32,568 nucleotides of DNA, taken from the NCBI GenBank assembly GCA_015060485.1, contig SUYI01000016.1:36174-68741 (forward strand), in the 5' to 3' direction. This document shows, piece by piece, positions 22,255-29,882 of the stretch (positions are counted from its first letter, which is position 1; every line of letters starts with the position of its first letter). The translations under genes and the position numbers were made by a program. The notes beneath the pieces were generated by a model. The model had not been told where the DNA came from. It worked only from the letters and a program-made list of their open reading frames with translations, and made no database searches. Origin of the DNA: Prevotella sp. Lineage in GTDB: Bacteria; Bacteroidota; Bacteroidia; Bacteroidales; Bacteroidaceae.

Positions 22255-23454
22255 TCAAAGCAGCGTTGCCAGATGGTCGATTATATCGTGGGCAACGTCC
22301 CGCTTGCTCTTACGCCCGAAATTCTGCTGACCCGTTGCTGAGATAATACTGATTTGGTTCTCGTCAGACTGGAAACAGGTTCCTTCGTTGCGGAGTGAGT
22401 TCAGCACGATGAAGTCGAGGTTTTTCTTCTGTAGCTTCTTTTGGGCGTTGGCTTGTTCGTCGTTGGTTTCCAAGGCAAAGCCCACCAGTACTTGTCCCCC
22501 TCGTTTCATACATCCCAGCTTGGCAGCGATGTCAGGGTTCGACGTCAGACGAAGCTGCAGGTCGTCTCCCTCACGTTTTATCTTCTGGTCTGCCTTGTGT
22601 TCAGGACGGAAGTCGGCTACAGCAGCACATAGAATAGCTGCATCGCATTGGGGGAATGCCTTGGTGGCAGCGTCGTACATGTCTTGACAGCTCTCCACGT
22701 CGATGCGCGTCATTAATTGAGAATGGAGCGTGGAGAGCTGAGCATTGACGGGTCCTGCAATGAGGGTGACCTTGGCTCCGCGTCGCACACACTCTTCGGC
22801 AAGTGCAAAACCCATTTTGCCGCTGGAATAGTTGCCGATGAAGCGTACGGGATCAATTTTCTCATGCGTAGGACCTGCTGTTATCATGATGTGCTTGTCC
22901 TGCAAGTCCTTCTGTTCAAAGAAATAATCCAGATAGGCAACAATCAGTTCGGGCTCTTCCATACGTCCTTTGCCTTCTAGTCCGGAGGCGAGGAAACCGC
23001 TCTGGGGTTCGATGATATGGTTGCCGAACTCCTTCAGTCGTTCCATGTTCTGCTGCGTAGTGGGATGCTGGTACATGTCGAGATCCATAGCTGGGGCGAT
23101 GAACACAGGAGCCTTCATCGACAGGTAGGTGGTAATCAGCATATTGTCGGCAATGCCATTGGCCATCTTTCCCAATGTTGATGCTGTACAAGGGGCGATG
23201 AGCATAGCATCGGCCCACAGTCCTAATGCAACATGTGAATGCCACGTGCCGTCACGCTGCGAGAAGAAGTCGCTGATGACGGGCTTCTGTGTCAGTGCCG
23301 AGAGCGTAATCGGAGTGATGAACTCTTTGCCGGCAGGGGTGATGACGACCTGCACTTCGGCTCCGGCCTTGACAAGGGCGCGGATGATGAGGCAGGCCTT
23401 ATAGGCAGCAATAGAACCAGTAATGCCTAATACGATTTTCTTTCCTTTGAGCAT
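22255..23454 (-). CDS. coaBC: Bifunctional phosphopantothenoylcysteine decarboxylase/phosphopantothenate-cysteine ligase
   Basis: This 399-residue enzyme carries two coenzyme A biosynthesis steps. The N-terminal flavin-dependent CoaC domain (about 1-180) has GITGSIAAYK, the active-site His in HSHVALG (His74), APCTASTLGKMANGIADN and APAMDLDMYQHP. The loop that in E. coli has the proton-donating Cys158 reads FLASGLEGKGRM, with Ser157 at the Cys position. The C-terminal CoaB domain has ITAGPTHEKIDPVRFIGN, SSGKMG and AAVADFRP. Residues about 238-248 (AQLSTLHSQLM) look like a repeat-derived insertion. The start at 23454 is chosen because the earlier in-frame ATG at 23496 lies inside a hairpin. It follows the exonuclease gene. 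The assignment is secure. Confidence 0.94.
   Translation of the reverse strand: MLKGKKIVLGITGSIAAYKACLIIRALVKAGAEVQVVITPAGKEFITPITLSALTQKPVISDFFSQRDGTWHSHVALGLWADAMLIAPCTASTLGKMANGIADNMLITTYLSMKAPVFIAPAMDLDMYQHPTTQQNMERLKEFGNHIIEPQSGFLASGLEGKGRMEEPELIVAYLDYFFEQKDLQDKHIMITAGPTHEKIDPVRFIGNYSSGKMGFALAEECVRRGAKVTLIAGPVNAQLSTLHSQLMTRIDVESCQDMYDAATKAFPQCDAAILCAAVADFRPEHKADQKIKREGDDLQLRLTSNPDIAAKLGCMKRGGQVLVGFALETNDEQANAQKKLQKKNLDFIVLNSLRNEGTCFQSDENQISIISATGQQNFGRKSKRDVAHDIIDHLATLL
22713..22750. repeat. Simple-repeat-like insertion inside coaBC
   Basis: A purine-rich run on the + strand (TTGAGAATGGAGCGTGGAGA and following) consists of degenerate GAGAATGGAG-like units. It encodes AQLSTLHSQLM in CoaBC, in a segment where other CoaB domains are shorter. 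Confidence 0.5.
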
Positions 23455-23471
23455 GGTAGTTATTTTATGAA

Positions 23472-23494
23472 GAAACGGGGCTGAACCCCGTTTC
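23472..23494 (-). terminator. Hairpin between the exonuclease gene and coaBC
   Basis: A perfect 9-bp GC-rich stem (23472-23480 with 23486-23494) has a 5-nt loop. It lies just after the exonuclease stop and before the coaBC ATG. The tail on the - strand (TTCATAAAATAA) is a poor U tract, so it may attenuate or stabilise the mRNA rather than end it fully. Confidence 0.5.
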
Positions 23495-23498
23495 ACAT

Positions 23499-24311
23499 TT
23501 ATTTGTTGGCTTCGCGTAGACGAATGCGGGTCAGTACCTGTTTGGTATTATAGGTGAAATCGCCTGCAAGAATCCAGCTGTAGTAGCCCGGATCCATCTG
23601 CAGTACTTTTGCCACAGGGAGTCCCTTGTGTTTGCCAAAGTTGAAGACCTCAGTACGTACGCCATCGATCTCGGCCCATATGATGCGTCCAGCAAAGTCG
23701 ACGTTGTCGTTCTGTTTCGAGAATTCTGCCAACTTGTCCATATCGTTCTCCAGCACTTTCTCCGGATCCTCGTTGGCACCTGGGGCATACTTGTCGAGTT
23801 CACCCATCAGCACACGATAGGTAGCTTCGGTATCCTGATCGGCACGGTGCGCCTCGAAGTCTTCCTCCATCTTGCGACCGCAATAGAATTTGTAGGCTGA
23901 AGCCAGGTTGCGACGCTCCATTTTCTTGAAGATGGTGCAGGCATCAATGAGTCGGCACTTGGAGAAATCGAAGTCGATGCCTGCGCGCAGGAATTCTTCA
24001 GCCAGCAGGGGGACGTCGAAGAAGTTGGAGTTAAAGCCAGCGATATCGCTGCCCTTGAAGATCTCTTCCAGCTTTTTTGCCAGCTGCTTGAAAGTGGGCT
24101 TGTCCTTCAGGTCGTCATCAGTGAATCCTGTCAGCTGGGTGATAAACGGGTCGAGTGGCTTCTCAGGATTGATGAGTTCGTTGCCTCGTTCCTCGCGTCC
24201 GTCGGGATACACCTTAATATAAGATATCTGGATGATACGGTCTTTGACCAAATCAAGTCCCGTAGTCTCTACGTCAAAAACGACAAGCGGTTTCTGTAAG
24301 TTCAGTTTCAT
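23499..24311 (-). CDS. DnaQ-like DEDDh 3'-5' exonuclease
   Basis: The 270-residue protein has an N-terminal exonuclease domain (about 8-172). Exo I is VVFDVETTGLDL (Asp13 and Glu15), Exo II is FNSNFFDVPLL, and Exo III is HRADQDTEAT with the general-base His and metal-binding Asp. A C-terminal extension of about 80 residues contains VFNFGKHKGLPV and GYYSWILAGDF, a module seen in Bacteroidetes homologues. It may be a proofreading or repair nuclease. Placement between dnaN (12 nt upstream) and coaBC supports a replication role. The fold and activity class are secure; pathway membership is inferred. Confidence 0.9.
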   Translation of the reverse strand: MKLNLQKPLVVFDVETTGLDLVKDRIIQISYIKVYPDGREERGNELINPEKPLDPFITQLTGFTDDDLKDKPTFKQLAKKLEEIFKGSDIAGFNSNFFDVPLLAEEFLRAGIDFDFSKCRLIDACTIFKKMERRNLASAYKFYCGRKMEEDFEAHRADQDTEATYRVLMGELDKYAPGANEDPEKVLENDMDKLAEFSKQNDNVDFAGRIIWAEIDGVRTEVFNFGKHKGLPVAKVLQMDPGYYSWILAGDFTYNTKQVLTRIRLREANK

Positions 24312-24323
24312 TGCGAATGTTCA

Positions 24324-25448
24324 TTAGTCGTTAATCAACATGGGCATCATCAGCATCAGGACATCCTGATTCTCGGGCTGTTCGCTAGGCAGTACGAGTC
24401 CGGCACGGCTGGGATCTGCCAGCTGTATGAGTACGTCGGTGCAGTCGAAGTTGTTGAGAATCTCGATGAATGAAGAACCTTTGAAACCGATGCTCATGGG
24501 CTGGCCGTCATATTGGCAGGCCATACGCTCGGTAGCGGTCTTCGAGAAGTCGTAATCCTCGGCATCCAGTTGCAGCGTGCCACCCTCGACGTGGAAACGA
24601 ATCAGGTTTGATGAGTCGTTGGCAAAGGGCTGTACGCGGCGCAGAGCTGCCAAGAGTCCCAGACGGTCGACGGTGATCTGATTGGGATTGTTCTGTGGAA
24701 TGACAGAGTTGTAGTTGGGATAGCGGCCTTCGATGAGACGGCAGGTTATCTCGCCGTCGCCAAAGTCAATCTGAGCATTGCGCTCATCGAAACGGATGAT
24801 GACATCCTCGCCGTCCTTACCCAGCAGATTCTTCAGCAGTGAAGCGGGCTTCTTAGGCAGGATGAACGATGCGGGCTGCTCGCTGCGGATGTTGAGCACC
24901 TTGTTGCGAACCAGTTTGTGACCATCGGAGGCTACTACTGCCAGATAGTCGGGTGTGAGGTCGAAATAGATGCCGTTCATGACGGGGCGCAGCTCGTCCT
25001 GTGCCGTGGCAAACAGTGAGCGGTTGATGTTCTCGGCGAGCAGGGCATTGCTGATGACAATCTCGGTGGCATTGTCGCTGATGCTCTGGGTGGCTGGGTA
25101 CTCGTCAGCACTCTCGACGGGCAGCGAGAACATACCGTTCTGATAGCTGATCTTGGCGATATTAACCTGCAGGTCGACGTCGAAGGTAATGGGCTGCTCG
25201 GAGAATCCCTTGACAGCTTCGAGTAAGTCGTGGTTGCCAACGGCAAAGCGTCCGTTTCCATCGCTTTCGGTCAGCACAACCTCTGTCTTCATGACGTTCT
25301 CGCTGTCGGATGCCGTCAGTCGGAGCACATTGTCCTGAATGTCGAACACGAAGTCTGCCAGGATAGGTAGAGAATTCTTACTGTTGATGACTCTTGAAAG
25401 AGCGTTGAGCTTGCTGCTAAGTGCAGTACTTGATACTGTAAATCTCAT
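24324..25448 (-). CDS. dnaN: DNA polymerase III beta subunit (sliding clamp)
   Basis: The 374-residue clamp forms a dimeric ring that tethers polymerase and repair proteins to DNA. The start is MRFTVSSTALSSKL. The three-domain repeats are visible, with PILADFVFDIQ, RPVMNGIYFDL, SDGHKLVRN, EGRYPNYNSVIPQ and the C-terminal VLMLMMPMLIN, the family ending. The start at 25448 is taken because a consensus promoter occupies 25491-25522; an upstream in-frame ATG would fall inside it. The exonuclease gene follows after 12 nt. The divergent DUF3127 gene starts 166 nt away. The assignment is secure. Confidence 0.97.
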   Translation of the reverse strand: MRFTVSSTALSSKLNALSRVINSKNSLPILADFVFDIQDNVLRLTASDSENVMKTEVVLTESDGNGRFAVGNHDLLEAVKGFSEQPITFDVDLQVNIAKISYQNGMFSLPVESADEYPATQSISDNATEIVISNALLAENINRSLFATAQDELRPVMNGIYFDLTPDYLAVVASDGHKLVRNKVLNIRSEQPASFILPKKPASLLKNLLGKDGEDVIIRFDERNAQIDFGDGEITCRLIEGRYPNYNSVIPQNNPNQITVDRLGLLAALRRVQPFANDSSNLIRFHVEGGTLQLDAEDYDFSKTATERMACQYDGQPMSIGFKGSSFIEILNNFDCTDVLIQLADPSRAGLVLPSEQPENQDVLMLMMPMLIND

Positions 25449-25481
25449 TTGTATTTCTGTTTTTAGTTCATTTTCTGTTCT

Positions 25482-25517
25482 AATTGAGCACAAAAATACA
25501 AAAACTATTGCTCAATT
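25482..25517. promoter_or_regulatory. Inverted repeat bracketing the dnaN -7 box (candidate operator)
   Basis: AATTGAGCA at 25482-25490 and its exact reverse complement at 25509-25517 are 18 bp apart. One arm abuts the -7 element and overlaps the expected start site; the other lies beside the -33 element. Because transcription would start within one arm, a DNA-level operator is more likely than an RNA hairpin. Confidence 0.45.
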
Positions 25518-25522
25518 GCAAA
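25491..25522 (-). promoter_or_regulatory. Promoter of dnaN
   Basis: On the - strand TTTG (25522-25519) and TATTTTTG (25498-25491) are separated by 20 nt, a full match to the phylum consensus, 43 nt upstream of the dnaN ATG. Confidence 0.75.
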
Positions 25523-25614
25523 AATATTTGCCGAAAAATGCTCTTTTTTAATTTATTTTCCGTAATTTCGCAATCTGAAAGCAAAAAACAACAAATAAAA
25601 CAACAATTATTATT

Positions 25615-26028
25615 ATGGAATTAACAGGTAGAATCATTGCCGTATTACCGGCTAATAGTGGTGTTTCGCAGCGCACGGGTAACTCGTGGATGTCGCAGGA
25701 GTATGTGATCGAGGTTCCTGGTCAGTATCCCCGCAAGTGTCTGTTTCGCATCTTTGGCGAAGACCGTATCAAGCAGTTTAACATTCAGATGAACGAAGAT
25801 GTCACAGTTCAGTTTGATATTGATGCTCACGAATACAATGGACGTTGGTTCAATGAAATCCGCGCGTATAATGTCGTTCGTGGTGCTGCTCCTGTTGCTG
25901 TAGCTCCCGAGGCTGGTGCTGCTCCATTCCCGCCACAGCAGGCTGCTCCTGCAGCAAATGCCAATGTTGCTCCGTTCCCTCCTGCACAGGAACCCGCAGA
26001 AGGTTCTACTGACGACCTGCCATTCTAA
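25615..26028 (+). CDS. DUF3127 protein, probable OB-fold, with SSB-like acidic C-terminal tip
   Basis: The 137-residue protein has an N-terminal domain of about 95 residues. MELTGRIIAVLPANSGVSQRTGN, SQEYVIEVPGQYPRKCLFRIFGED and VQFDIDAHEYNGRWFNEIRAYNV alternate beta strands, as in an OB fold. A disordered Ala/Pro/Gln linker follows, ending in EPAEGSTDDLPF. The linker plus DDLPF closely mimics the tail of SSB (DDDIPF) that recruits replication and repair proteins. It is divergent from dnaN. The DUF3127 family is recognised; a single-strand DNA-binding or replisome-linked role is inferred from the tail and context. It is followed by a convergent terminator. Confidence 0.85.
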   Translation: MELTGRIIAVLPANSGVSQRTGNSWMSQEYVIEVPGQYPRKCLFRIFGEDRIKQFNIQMNEDVTVQFDIDAHEYNGRWFNEIRAYNVVRGAAPVAVAPEAGAAPFPPQQAAPAANANVAPFPPAQEPAEGSTDDLPF

Positions 26029-26058
26029 GAATGGAAGTATCGGTTGACTGAAAAGTAA

Positions 26059-26096
26059 AAGTCCAAGACGCGAGCCGTTGCTCCAGTCTTGGACTT
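26059..26096. terminator. Bidirectional terminator between convergent genes
   Basis: An 11-bp stem (26059-26069 with 26086-26096) is topped by an inner GAGC/GCTC stem. It is followed on the - strand by TTTACTTTTC and on the + strand by ATTATTT. It separates the DUF3127 and TlpA-like genes. Confidence 0.8.
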
Positions 26097-26122
26097 ATTA
26101 TTTGGTGCAGGGGAGGTTCCCT

Positions 26123-27217
26123 TTATTTCAGCTGTTCAGCAACGAACAGTTCCAGTTGTTCGCCACGCAGTCCGCGACGCAGGATTTTTCCGCTTTGGTC
26201 GACAACGATGGTGTGAGGAATGCTGGTTACCTGGAAATGCTGGGCAATCTCGTTCTCCCAACCTTTCAGGTCGCTCATCTGCGGCCAGGTGAATCCCAAT
26301 GCCTCTGTACCCTTTACCCAGGCGTCGATGTTTTCATCCAATGAGATGCCCACGATGCCCAGTCCCTGAGACTGATACTTGTCGTACATCTGAATCATGA
26401 AAGGCATTTCCTGTCGGCAGGGACCACACCACGATGCCCAGAAGTCGATGACGGTAATCTTGTTCTTCTTCACTTCTGCCATCAGACTGATTTCCATACC
26501 GTCAGGAGTCTTCTGCGTGAAGTCTTGTATCGTGGAACCTTCAGCGGTATTGGCTGCCTTGGAGATCTCTTGTTCCAGCTGCACGATAGCCGGACGCTGC
26601 CGCATCTCAGCAGGCAATTCCTTAATCAGTCGCGCACGGTTCTCGTTGTCGATGAGTTCCTCGGGATAGTAGGTCAGGAGGAAATAGCCGAATTCGTTGT
26701 CGATATTCTTCTCGGCCGTCTTGACGACGATGCCAGCAAAACGCTGATTCAGACGGTCAATCTGCTCCATGCCTTTCTGCTGCTCTTCCTCCGGCAGGTT
26801 GTTGGCATAGATGTGCTCTGCGATGCGGTTAATCTCTTTGCCGATGGACATCACGCTGTCGTTCAGCGTCTGCCACTGGTCGTTACAGTGAGTACCGCTC
26901 ACACGGGAACCGCCAGGCTGTTCAGTCAGTTTGATGTTGATGGTTCCGGGCTCCAGGAAGAATGCGGCGTTGATTTCGTTGCTGGCAGCGCTGTATACCA
27001 TGCAAAGCGCCGTAGAGTCGACCTCGCCTTTAGTCTCAAACTTACCGTCTTTGATGATGAGTGTGTCGCTGGGAATACCCGTCAGCAGATCTCTGGTGAC
27101 GAAGAGTGTGTCTCCGTCGGATAATCCTTCGGCGGTACCGCTGATGGTATAGCTGTTCGACTGGCAGGAGGCCAGTATCGAAACACTAAATAATATACTG
27201 ACTAGAGATGCTTTCAT
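26123..27217 (-). CDS. TlpA-like thioredoxin-fold lipoprotein with DUF4369 domain
   Basis: The 364-residue product starts with a lipoprotein signal (MKASLVSILFSVSILASC, Cys18). An N-terminal DUF4369-type beta domain (about 22-110) and a helical linker follow. The C-terminal AhpC/TSA/TlpA domain carries IDFWASWCGPC (CxxC at 264-267) and the cis-Pro segment TSIPHTIVVD. It is probably anchored in the periplasm or outer membrane and reduces disulfides. The ATG at 27217 lies inside prs (32-nt overlap with its 3' end), but it is the only start that yields the signal peptide. The family is secure; the partner is unknown. Confidence 0.9.
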   Translation of the reverse strand: MKASLVSILFSVSILASCQSNSYTISGTAEGLSDGDTLFVTRDLLTGIPSDTLIIKDGKFETKGEVDSTALCMVYSAASNEINAAFFLEPGTINIKLTEQPGGSRVSGTHCNDQWQTLNDSVMSIGKEINRIAEHIYANNLPEEEQQKGMEQIDRLNQRFAGIVVKTAEKNIDNEFGYFLLTYYPEELIDNENRARLIKELPAEMRQRPAIVQLEQEISKAANTAEGSTIQDFTQKTPDGMEISLMAEVKKNKITVIDFWASWCGPCRQEMPFMIQMYDKYQSQGLGIVGISLDENIDAWVKGTEALGFTWPQMSDLKGWENEIAQHFQVTSIPHTIVVDQSGKILRRGLRGEQLELFVAEQLK

Positions 27218-28121
27218 TGTTGATGACTCTACGGATGGTTTCTGCAAAAAGATCGGCTACGCTGAGCTGTTTCACCTTGGCACAACGCAGTGAGTAGGGG
27301 ATGGAGTCGGTGAAGACAATCTCCTCCAGTGCCGAGTTCTGTACACGTTCGCTGGCAGGACCGCTCATCACACAGTGTGAGGCACAGGCGCGGACGGTCT
27401 TGGCACCGGCTTCCTTCATGATGTCGGCAGCCTTGGTAATGGTTCCGGCTGTGTCCACCATGTCGTCGATAATGACCACATTCTTTCCTTCGACGTCACC
27501 GATAATCTGCATCGAAGCTACCACATTGGCACGGGCACGTGTCTTGTTGCAAAGCACCAGCGGACAGCCCAGATATTTGGCGTAGGTGTTGGCACGCTTC
27601 GAACCACCGACATCGGGCGAAGCAATGACGAGGTCTTCCAGGTGTAGGCTCTGCAGATAGGGGAGAATGACGTTCGAAGCATAGAGATGGTCGACGGGAA
27701 CATCAAAGAAACCCTGAATCTGGTCGGCATGCAGATCCATCGTGATGACGCGGTTGACACCGGCAGCACTCAGCAGGTCGGCCACCAGTTTGGCACCAAT
27801 GCTGACACGGGGCTTGTCCTTGCGATCCTGGCGTGCCCATCCGAAGTAGGGGATGACGGCATTGATGGTACGGGCTGAAGCACGCTTCGCCGCATCAATC
27901 ATCAGCAACAATTCCATCAGATTGTCGGAATTGGGGAATGTGCTTTGTACGAGAAAGATGTCGCGACCGCGTATGCTTTCTTCGTAAGACACGGCAAACT
28001 CGCCGTCAGAGAACTTTGTGATGAGCAGTTCTCCGAGCGGACAACCAAGGCTTTGGCAGATTTTCTCTGCGAGGTACTTCGTGGCAGTACCAGAAAACAC
28101 CATGTAGTTTTTGTTGTTCAT
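27186..28121 (-). CDS. prs: Ribose-phosphate pyrophosphokinase (PRPP synthetase)
   Basis: This cytosolic enzyme makes PRPP from ribose-5-phosphate and ATP for nucleotide, His, Trp and NAD synthesis. The 311-residue protein has the family segments FSDGEFAV, YFGWARQDRK, TMDLHADQIQGFF and the PRPP-binding loop VVIIDDMVDTAGTI. It starts 3 nt after the ThiE-like gene, and the following TlpA-like gene overlaps its end. The assignment is secure. Confidence 0.97.
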   Translation of the reverse strand: MNNKNYMVFSGTATKYLAEKICQSLGCPLGELLITKFSDGEFAVSYEESIRGRDIFLVQSTFPNSDNLMELLLMIDAAKRASARTINAVIPYFGWARQDRKDKPRVSIGAKLVADLLSAAGVNRVITMDLHADQIQGFFDVPVDHLYASNVILPYLQSLHLEDLVIASPDVGGSKRANTYAKYLGCPLVLCNKTRARANVVASMQIIGDVEGKNVVIIDDMVDTAGTITKAADIMKEAGAKTVRACASHCVMSGPASERVQNSALEEIVFTDSIPYSLRCAKVKQLSVADLFAETIRRVINNESISSQYII

Positions 28122-28124
28122 AGT

Positions 28125-28733
28125 TTATCCTATCGCTTTACGTAGTTTCGAAAAATGGTCAATCAGGGCCTGGTAGTCCAGTTCCTGGTGAATATTGAAC
28201 CGATTCCAGAGGTCACCGCTGATGACAATTCCTCCGAACCCTAAATCCTTTGCCATCTTGACATTATCCAAGTTCATGCCTCCCAAGGCATAGACATGAC
28301 GATCGATGAGTCCACGACGCGATGCCTCATTCAGTTCGTCAATAGTAAACGAGCTCTTCTGGTTTGGCTCCGTCTGACTGTCGAAGATGTATTTCAGCAA
28401 CACGTAGTCGGCATTCTTCTTAGCCTCTTTCAGCAGGTCTAGATGGGTGCAGGCTCGGCTGATGTGTCCTCGATAGTTTTTGGGTGCTGGCGTTGTCTCG
28501 TTATCAATGTGTATGCCGTGCAACTTGAATTCTTCTTTGAGGTAGAAATTGTCGTGAACGGTAATCTTCGAGTAATAGCTGTCAGGGAGCAACGTCAGCA
28601 ACCGTTCTGAATAGACGGGTTCCGATCCCGGCTTATACAGATGCAGATTGTCCAGTCCCTCCTCGAAGAGTGACGTCAGAATCTTATCTTCCTCCACGAA
28701 AAACGTGGGTTGTGTCATGAGAACGAGTTTCAT
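28125..28733 (-). CDS. Thiamine phosphate synthase/TenI-like TIM-barrel protein
   Basis: The 202-residue protein has the ThiE/TenI TIM-barrel pattern. MTQPTFF opens it, YLKEEFKLHGIHIDNET is the equivalent of the GVHLG turn, SRACTHLDLLKEAKKNADYVLLKYIFDS follows, and YALGGMNLDNVKMAKDLGFGGIVISGDLW gives the phosphate-binding C-terminal loop. Classic ThiE substrate residues are not all recognisable, so either true thiamine phosphate synthase or a TenI-like protein is possible. It sits between pheS (5 nt upstream) and prs (3 nt downstream), with no other thiamine gene nearby. The fold call is good; the reaction is uncertain. Confidence 0.75.
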   Translation of the reverse strand: MKLVLMTQPTFFVEEDKILTSLFEEGLDNLHLYKPGSEPVYSERLLTLLPDSYYSKITVHDNFYLKEEFKLHGIHIDNETTPAPKNYRGHISRACTHLDLLKEAKKNADYVLLKYIFDSQTEPNQKSSFTIDELNEASRRGLIDRHVYALGGMNLDNVKMAKDLGFGGIVISGDLWNRFNIHQELDYQALIDHFSKLRKAIG

Positions 28734-28738
28734 GCCTC

Positions 28739-29797
28739 TTAGTTAGCTGATTCGAATTCCTTCAGGAAACGGACATCGTTTTCAGAGAACATGCGGAGGT
28801 CTGAAACACGATACTTCAGGTTGGTGATACGCTCGACGCCCATGCCGAAGGCATAGCCGCTATACTCCTTGGAGTCGATGCCGCACTTTTCCAGCACGTT
28901 GGGGTCTACCATGCCGCAGCCCAGGATCTCCACCCAGCCGGTATGCTTGCAGAATCCGCATCCCTCACCGCCACAGATGAAGCACGAGATATCCATCTCT
29001 GCACTGGGTTCGGTGAACGGGAAGTAGCTGGGGCGCAAACGGATCTGCGTGTCTGCTCCGAACATCTCGCGGGCAAACGACAGCAGCACCTGCTTCAAGT
29101 CCGTAAACGACACGTTCTTGTCGATGTACAATCCCTCTACCTGATGGAAGAAACAGTGTGCACGGGCGGTGATGGCCTCGTTACGATATACGCGGCCCGG
29201 ACAGATGACACGGATGGGTGCCGTCAGCTTGCCGTCTTCGGTGTGCATGTGCTCCATCACGCGGGCTTGTACGCTCGACGTGTGCGAGCGCAGCAGGATG
29301 TTCTTGGTGACGTCGTTGGGGTGCTGCGATACGAAGAAGGTGTCCTGCATGTCGCGGGCAGGATGGTCGGCGGCGAAGTTCATCTTCGTGAACACGTGCA
29401 AGTCGTCTTCCACCTCGGGACCGTCAGCCAGCACAAAACCCATGCGCGAGAAAATGTCGATGATCTCGTTGGTCACGATGGTCAGCGGATGACGTGTGCC
29501 CATCTGAATAGGATAGGGGGTGCGTGTCAGGTCTATGCTTTCGTTGTCACCTTCCTGATTCTCAGTCTGTTCCTTCAGCTGGTTAATCTTTTCCTGAGTC
29601 AACTGCTTCAGCTCGTTAATCTTCATGCCCACCGTCTTTTTCTCGTCGGCAGCCACCGTGCGGAAGTCGTTCATCAACTCCGTAATCAGACCTTTACGGC
29701 TGAGGTATTTCAAGCGCAGCTGTTCTACTTCTTCTGCGTTTTTAGCACTTAATGTCTGTACTTCTTTCAGAAGTTCGTCAATCTTGTCAAGTATCAT
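28739..29797 (-). CDS. pheS: Phenylalanine-tRNA ligase alpha subunit
   Basis: This is the catalytic class II subunit of the heterotetrameric PheRS. The 352-residue protein has an N-terminal coiled coil for tRNA binding (about 1-85). The class II motifs follow: HPLTIVTNEIIDIFSRMGF, RVICPGRVYRNEAITARAHCFFHQVEG, RPSYFPFTEPSAEMDI and the motif 3 AFGMGVERI. A CxxC-x4-CxxC cluster (CFICGGEGCGFC) near the active site occurs in many bacterial PheS. The pheT gene is not adjacent in this window. The promoter region upstream contains a tandem 7-bp repeat. The assignment is secure. Confidence 0.97.
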   Translation of the reverse strand: MILDKIDELLKEVQTLSAKNAEEVEQLRLKYLSRKGLITELMNDFRTVAADEKKTVGMKINELKQLTQEKINQLKEQTENQEGDNESIDLTRTPYPIQMGTRHPLTIVTNEIIDIFSRMGFVLADGPEVEDDLHVFTKMNFAADHPARDMQDTFFVSQHPNDVTKNILLRSHTSSVQARVMEHMHTEDGKLTAPIRVICPGRVYRNEAITARAHCFFHQVEGLYIDKNVSFTDLKQVLLSFAREMFGADTQIRLRPSYFPFTEPSAEMDISCFICGGEGCGFCKHTGWVEILGCGMVDPNVLEKCGIDSKEYSGYAFGMGVERITNLKYRVSDLRMFSENDVRFLKEFESAN

Positions 29798-29826
29798 ATT
29801 TTATGTATAGAATTCTATTTTGCCTG

Positions 29827-29834
29827 CAAAGGTA
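29827..29834 (-). promoter_or_regulatory. -7 promoter element of pheS
   Basis: The - strand reads TACCTTTG, a consensus -7 element 29 nt upstream of the pheS ATG. The expected -33 position falls inside the ATGAAGA tandem repeat and lacks a TTTG. Confidence 0.6.
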
Positions 29835-29843
29835 GGAAAAAAA

Positions 29844-29871
29844 ATGAAGAATGAAGAATGAAGAATGAAGA
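29844..29871. repeat. Four tandem copies of ATGAAGA
   Basis: Exactly four 7-bp units run without interruption across 29844-29871, between the pheS -7 box and the end of pyrF. The run covers the expected -33 region of the pheS promoter. Confidence 0.9.
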
Positions 29872-29882
29872 ATTTGCTGCCG

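Noticed and set aside
23455..23496. Earlier coaBC start at 23496
   Set aside because: It falls inside the GC-rich hairpin after the exonuclease stop and adds residues not expected before the MLKGKKIVLGITGS start.
25449..25493. N-terminal extension of dnaN from 25493
   Set aside because: The start would lie inside the -7 element; the family begins MRFTVSS.
28943..29752. + strand frame antisense to pheS (269 codons)
   Set aside because: It is a shadow of pheS codon usage with no recognisable domain.
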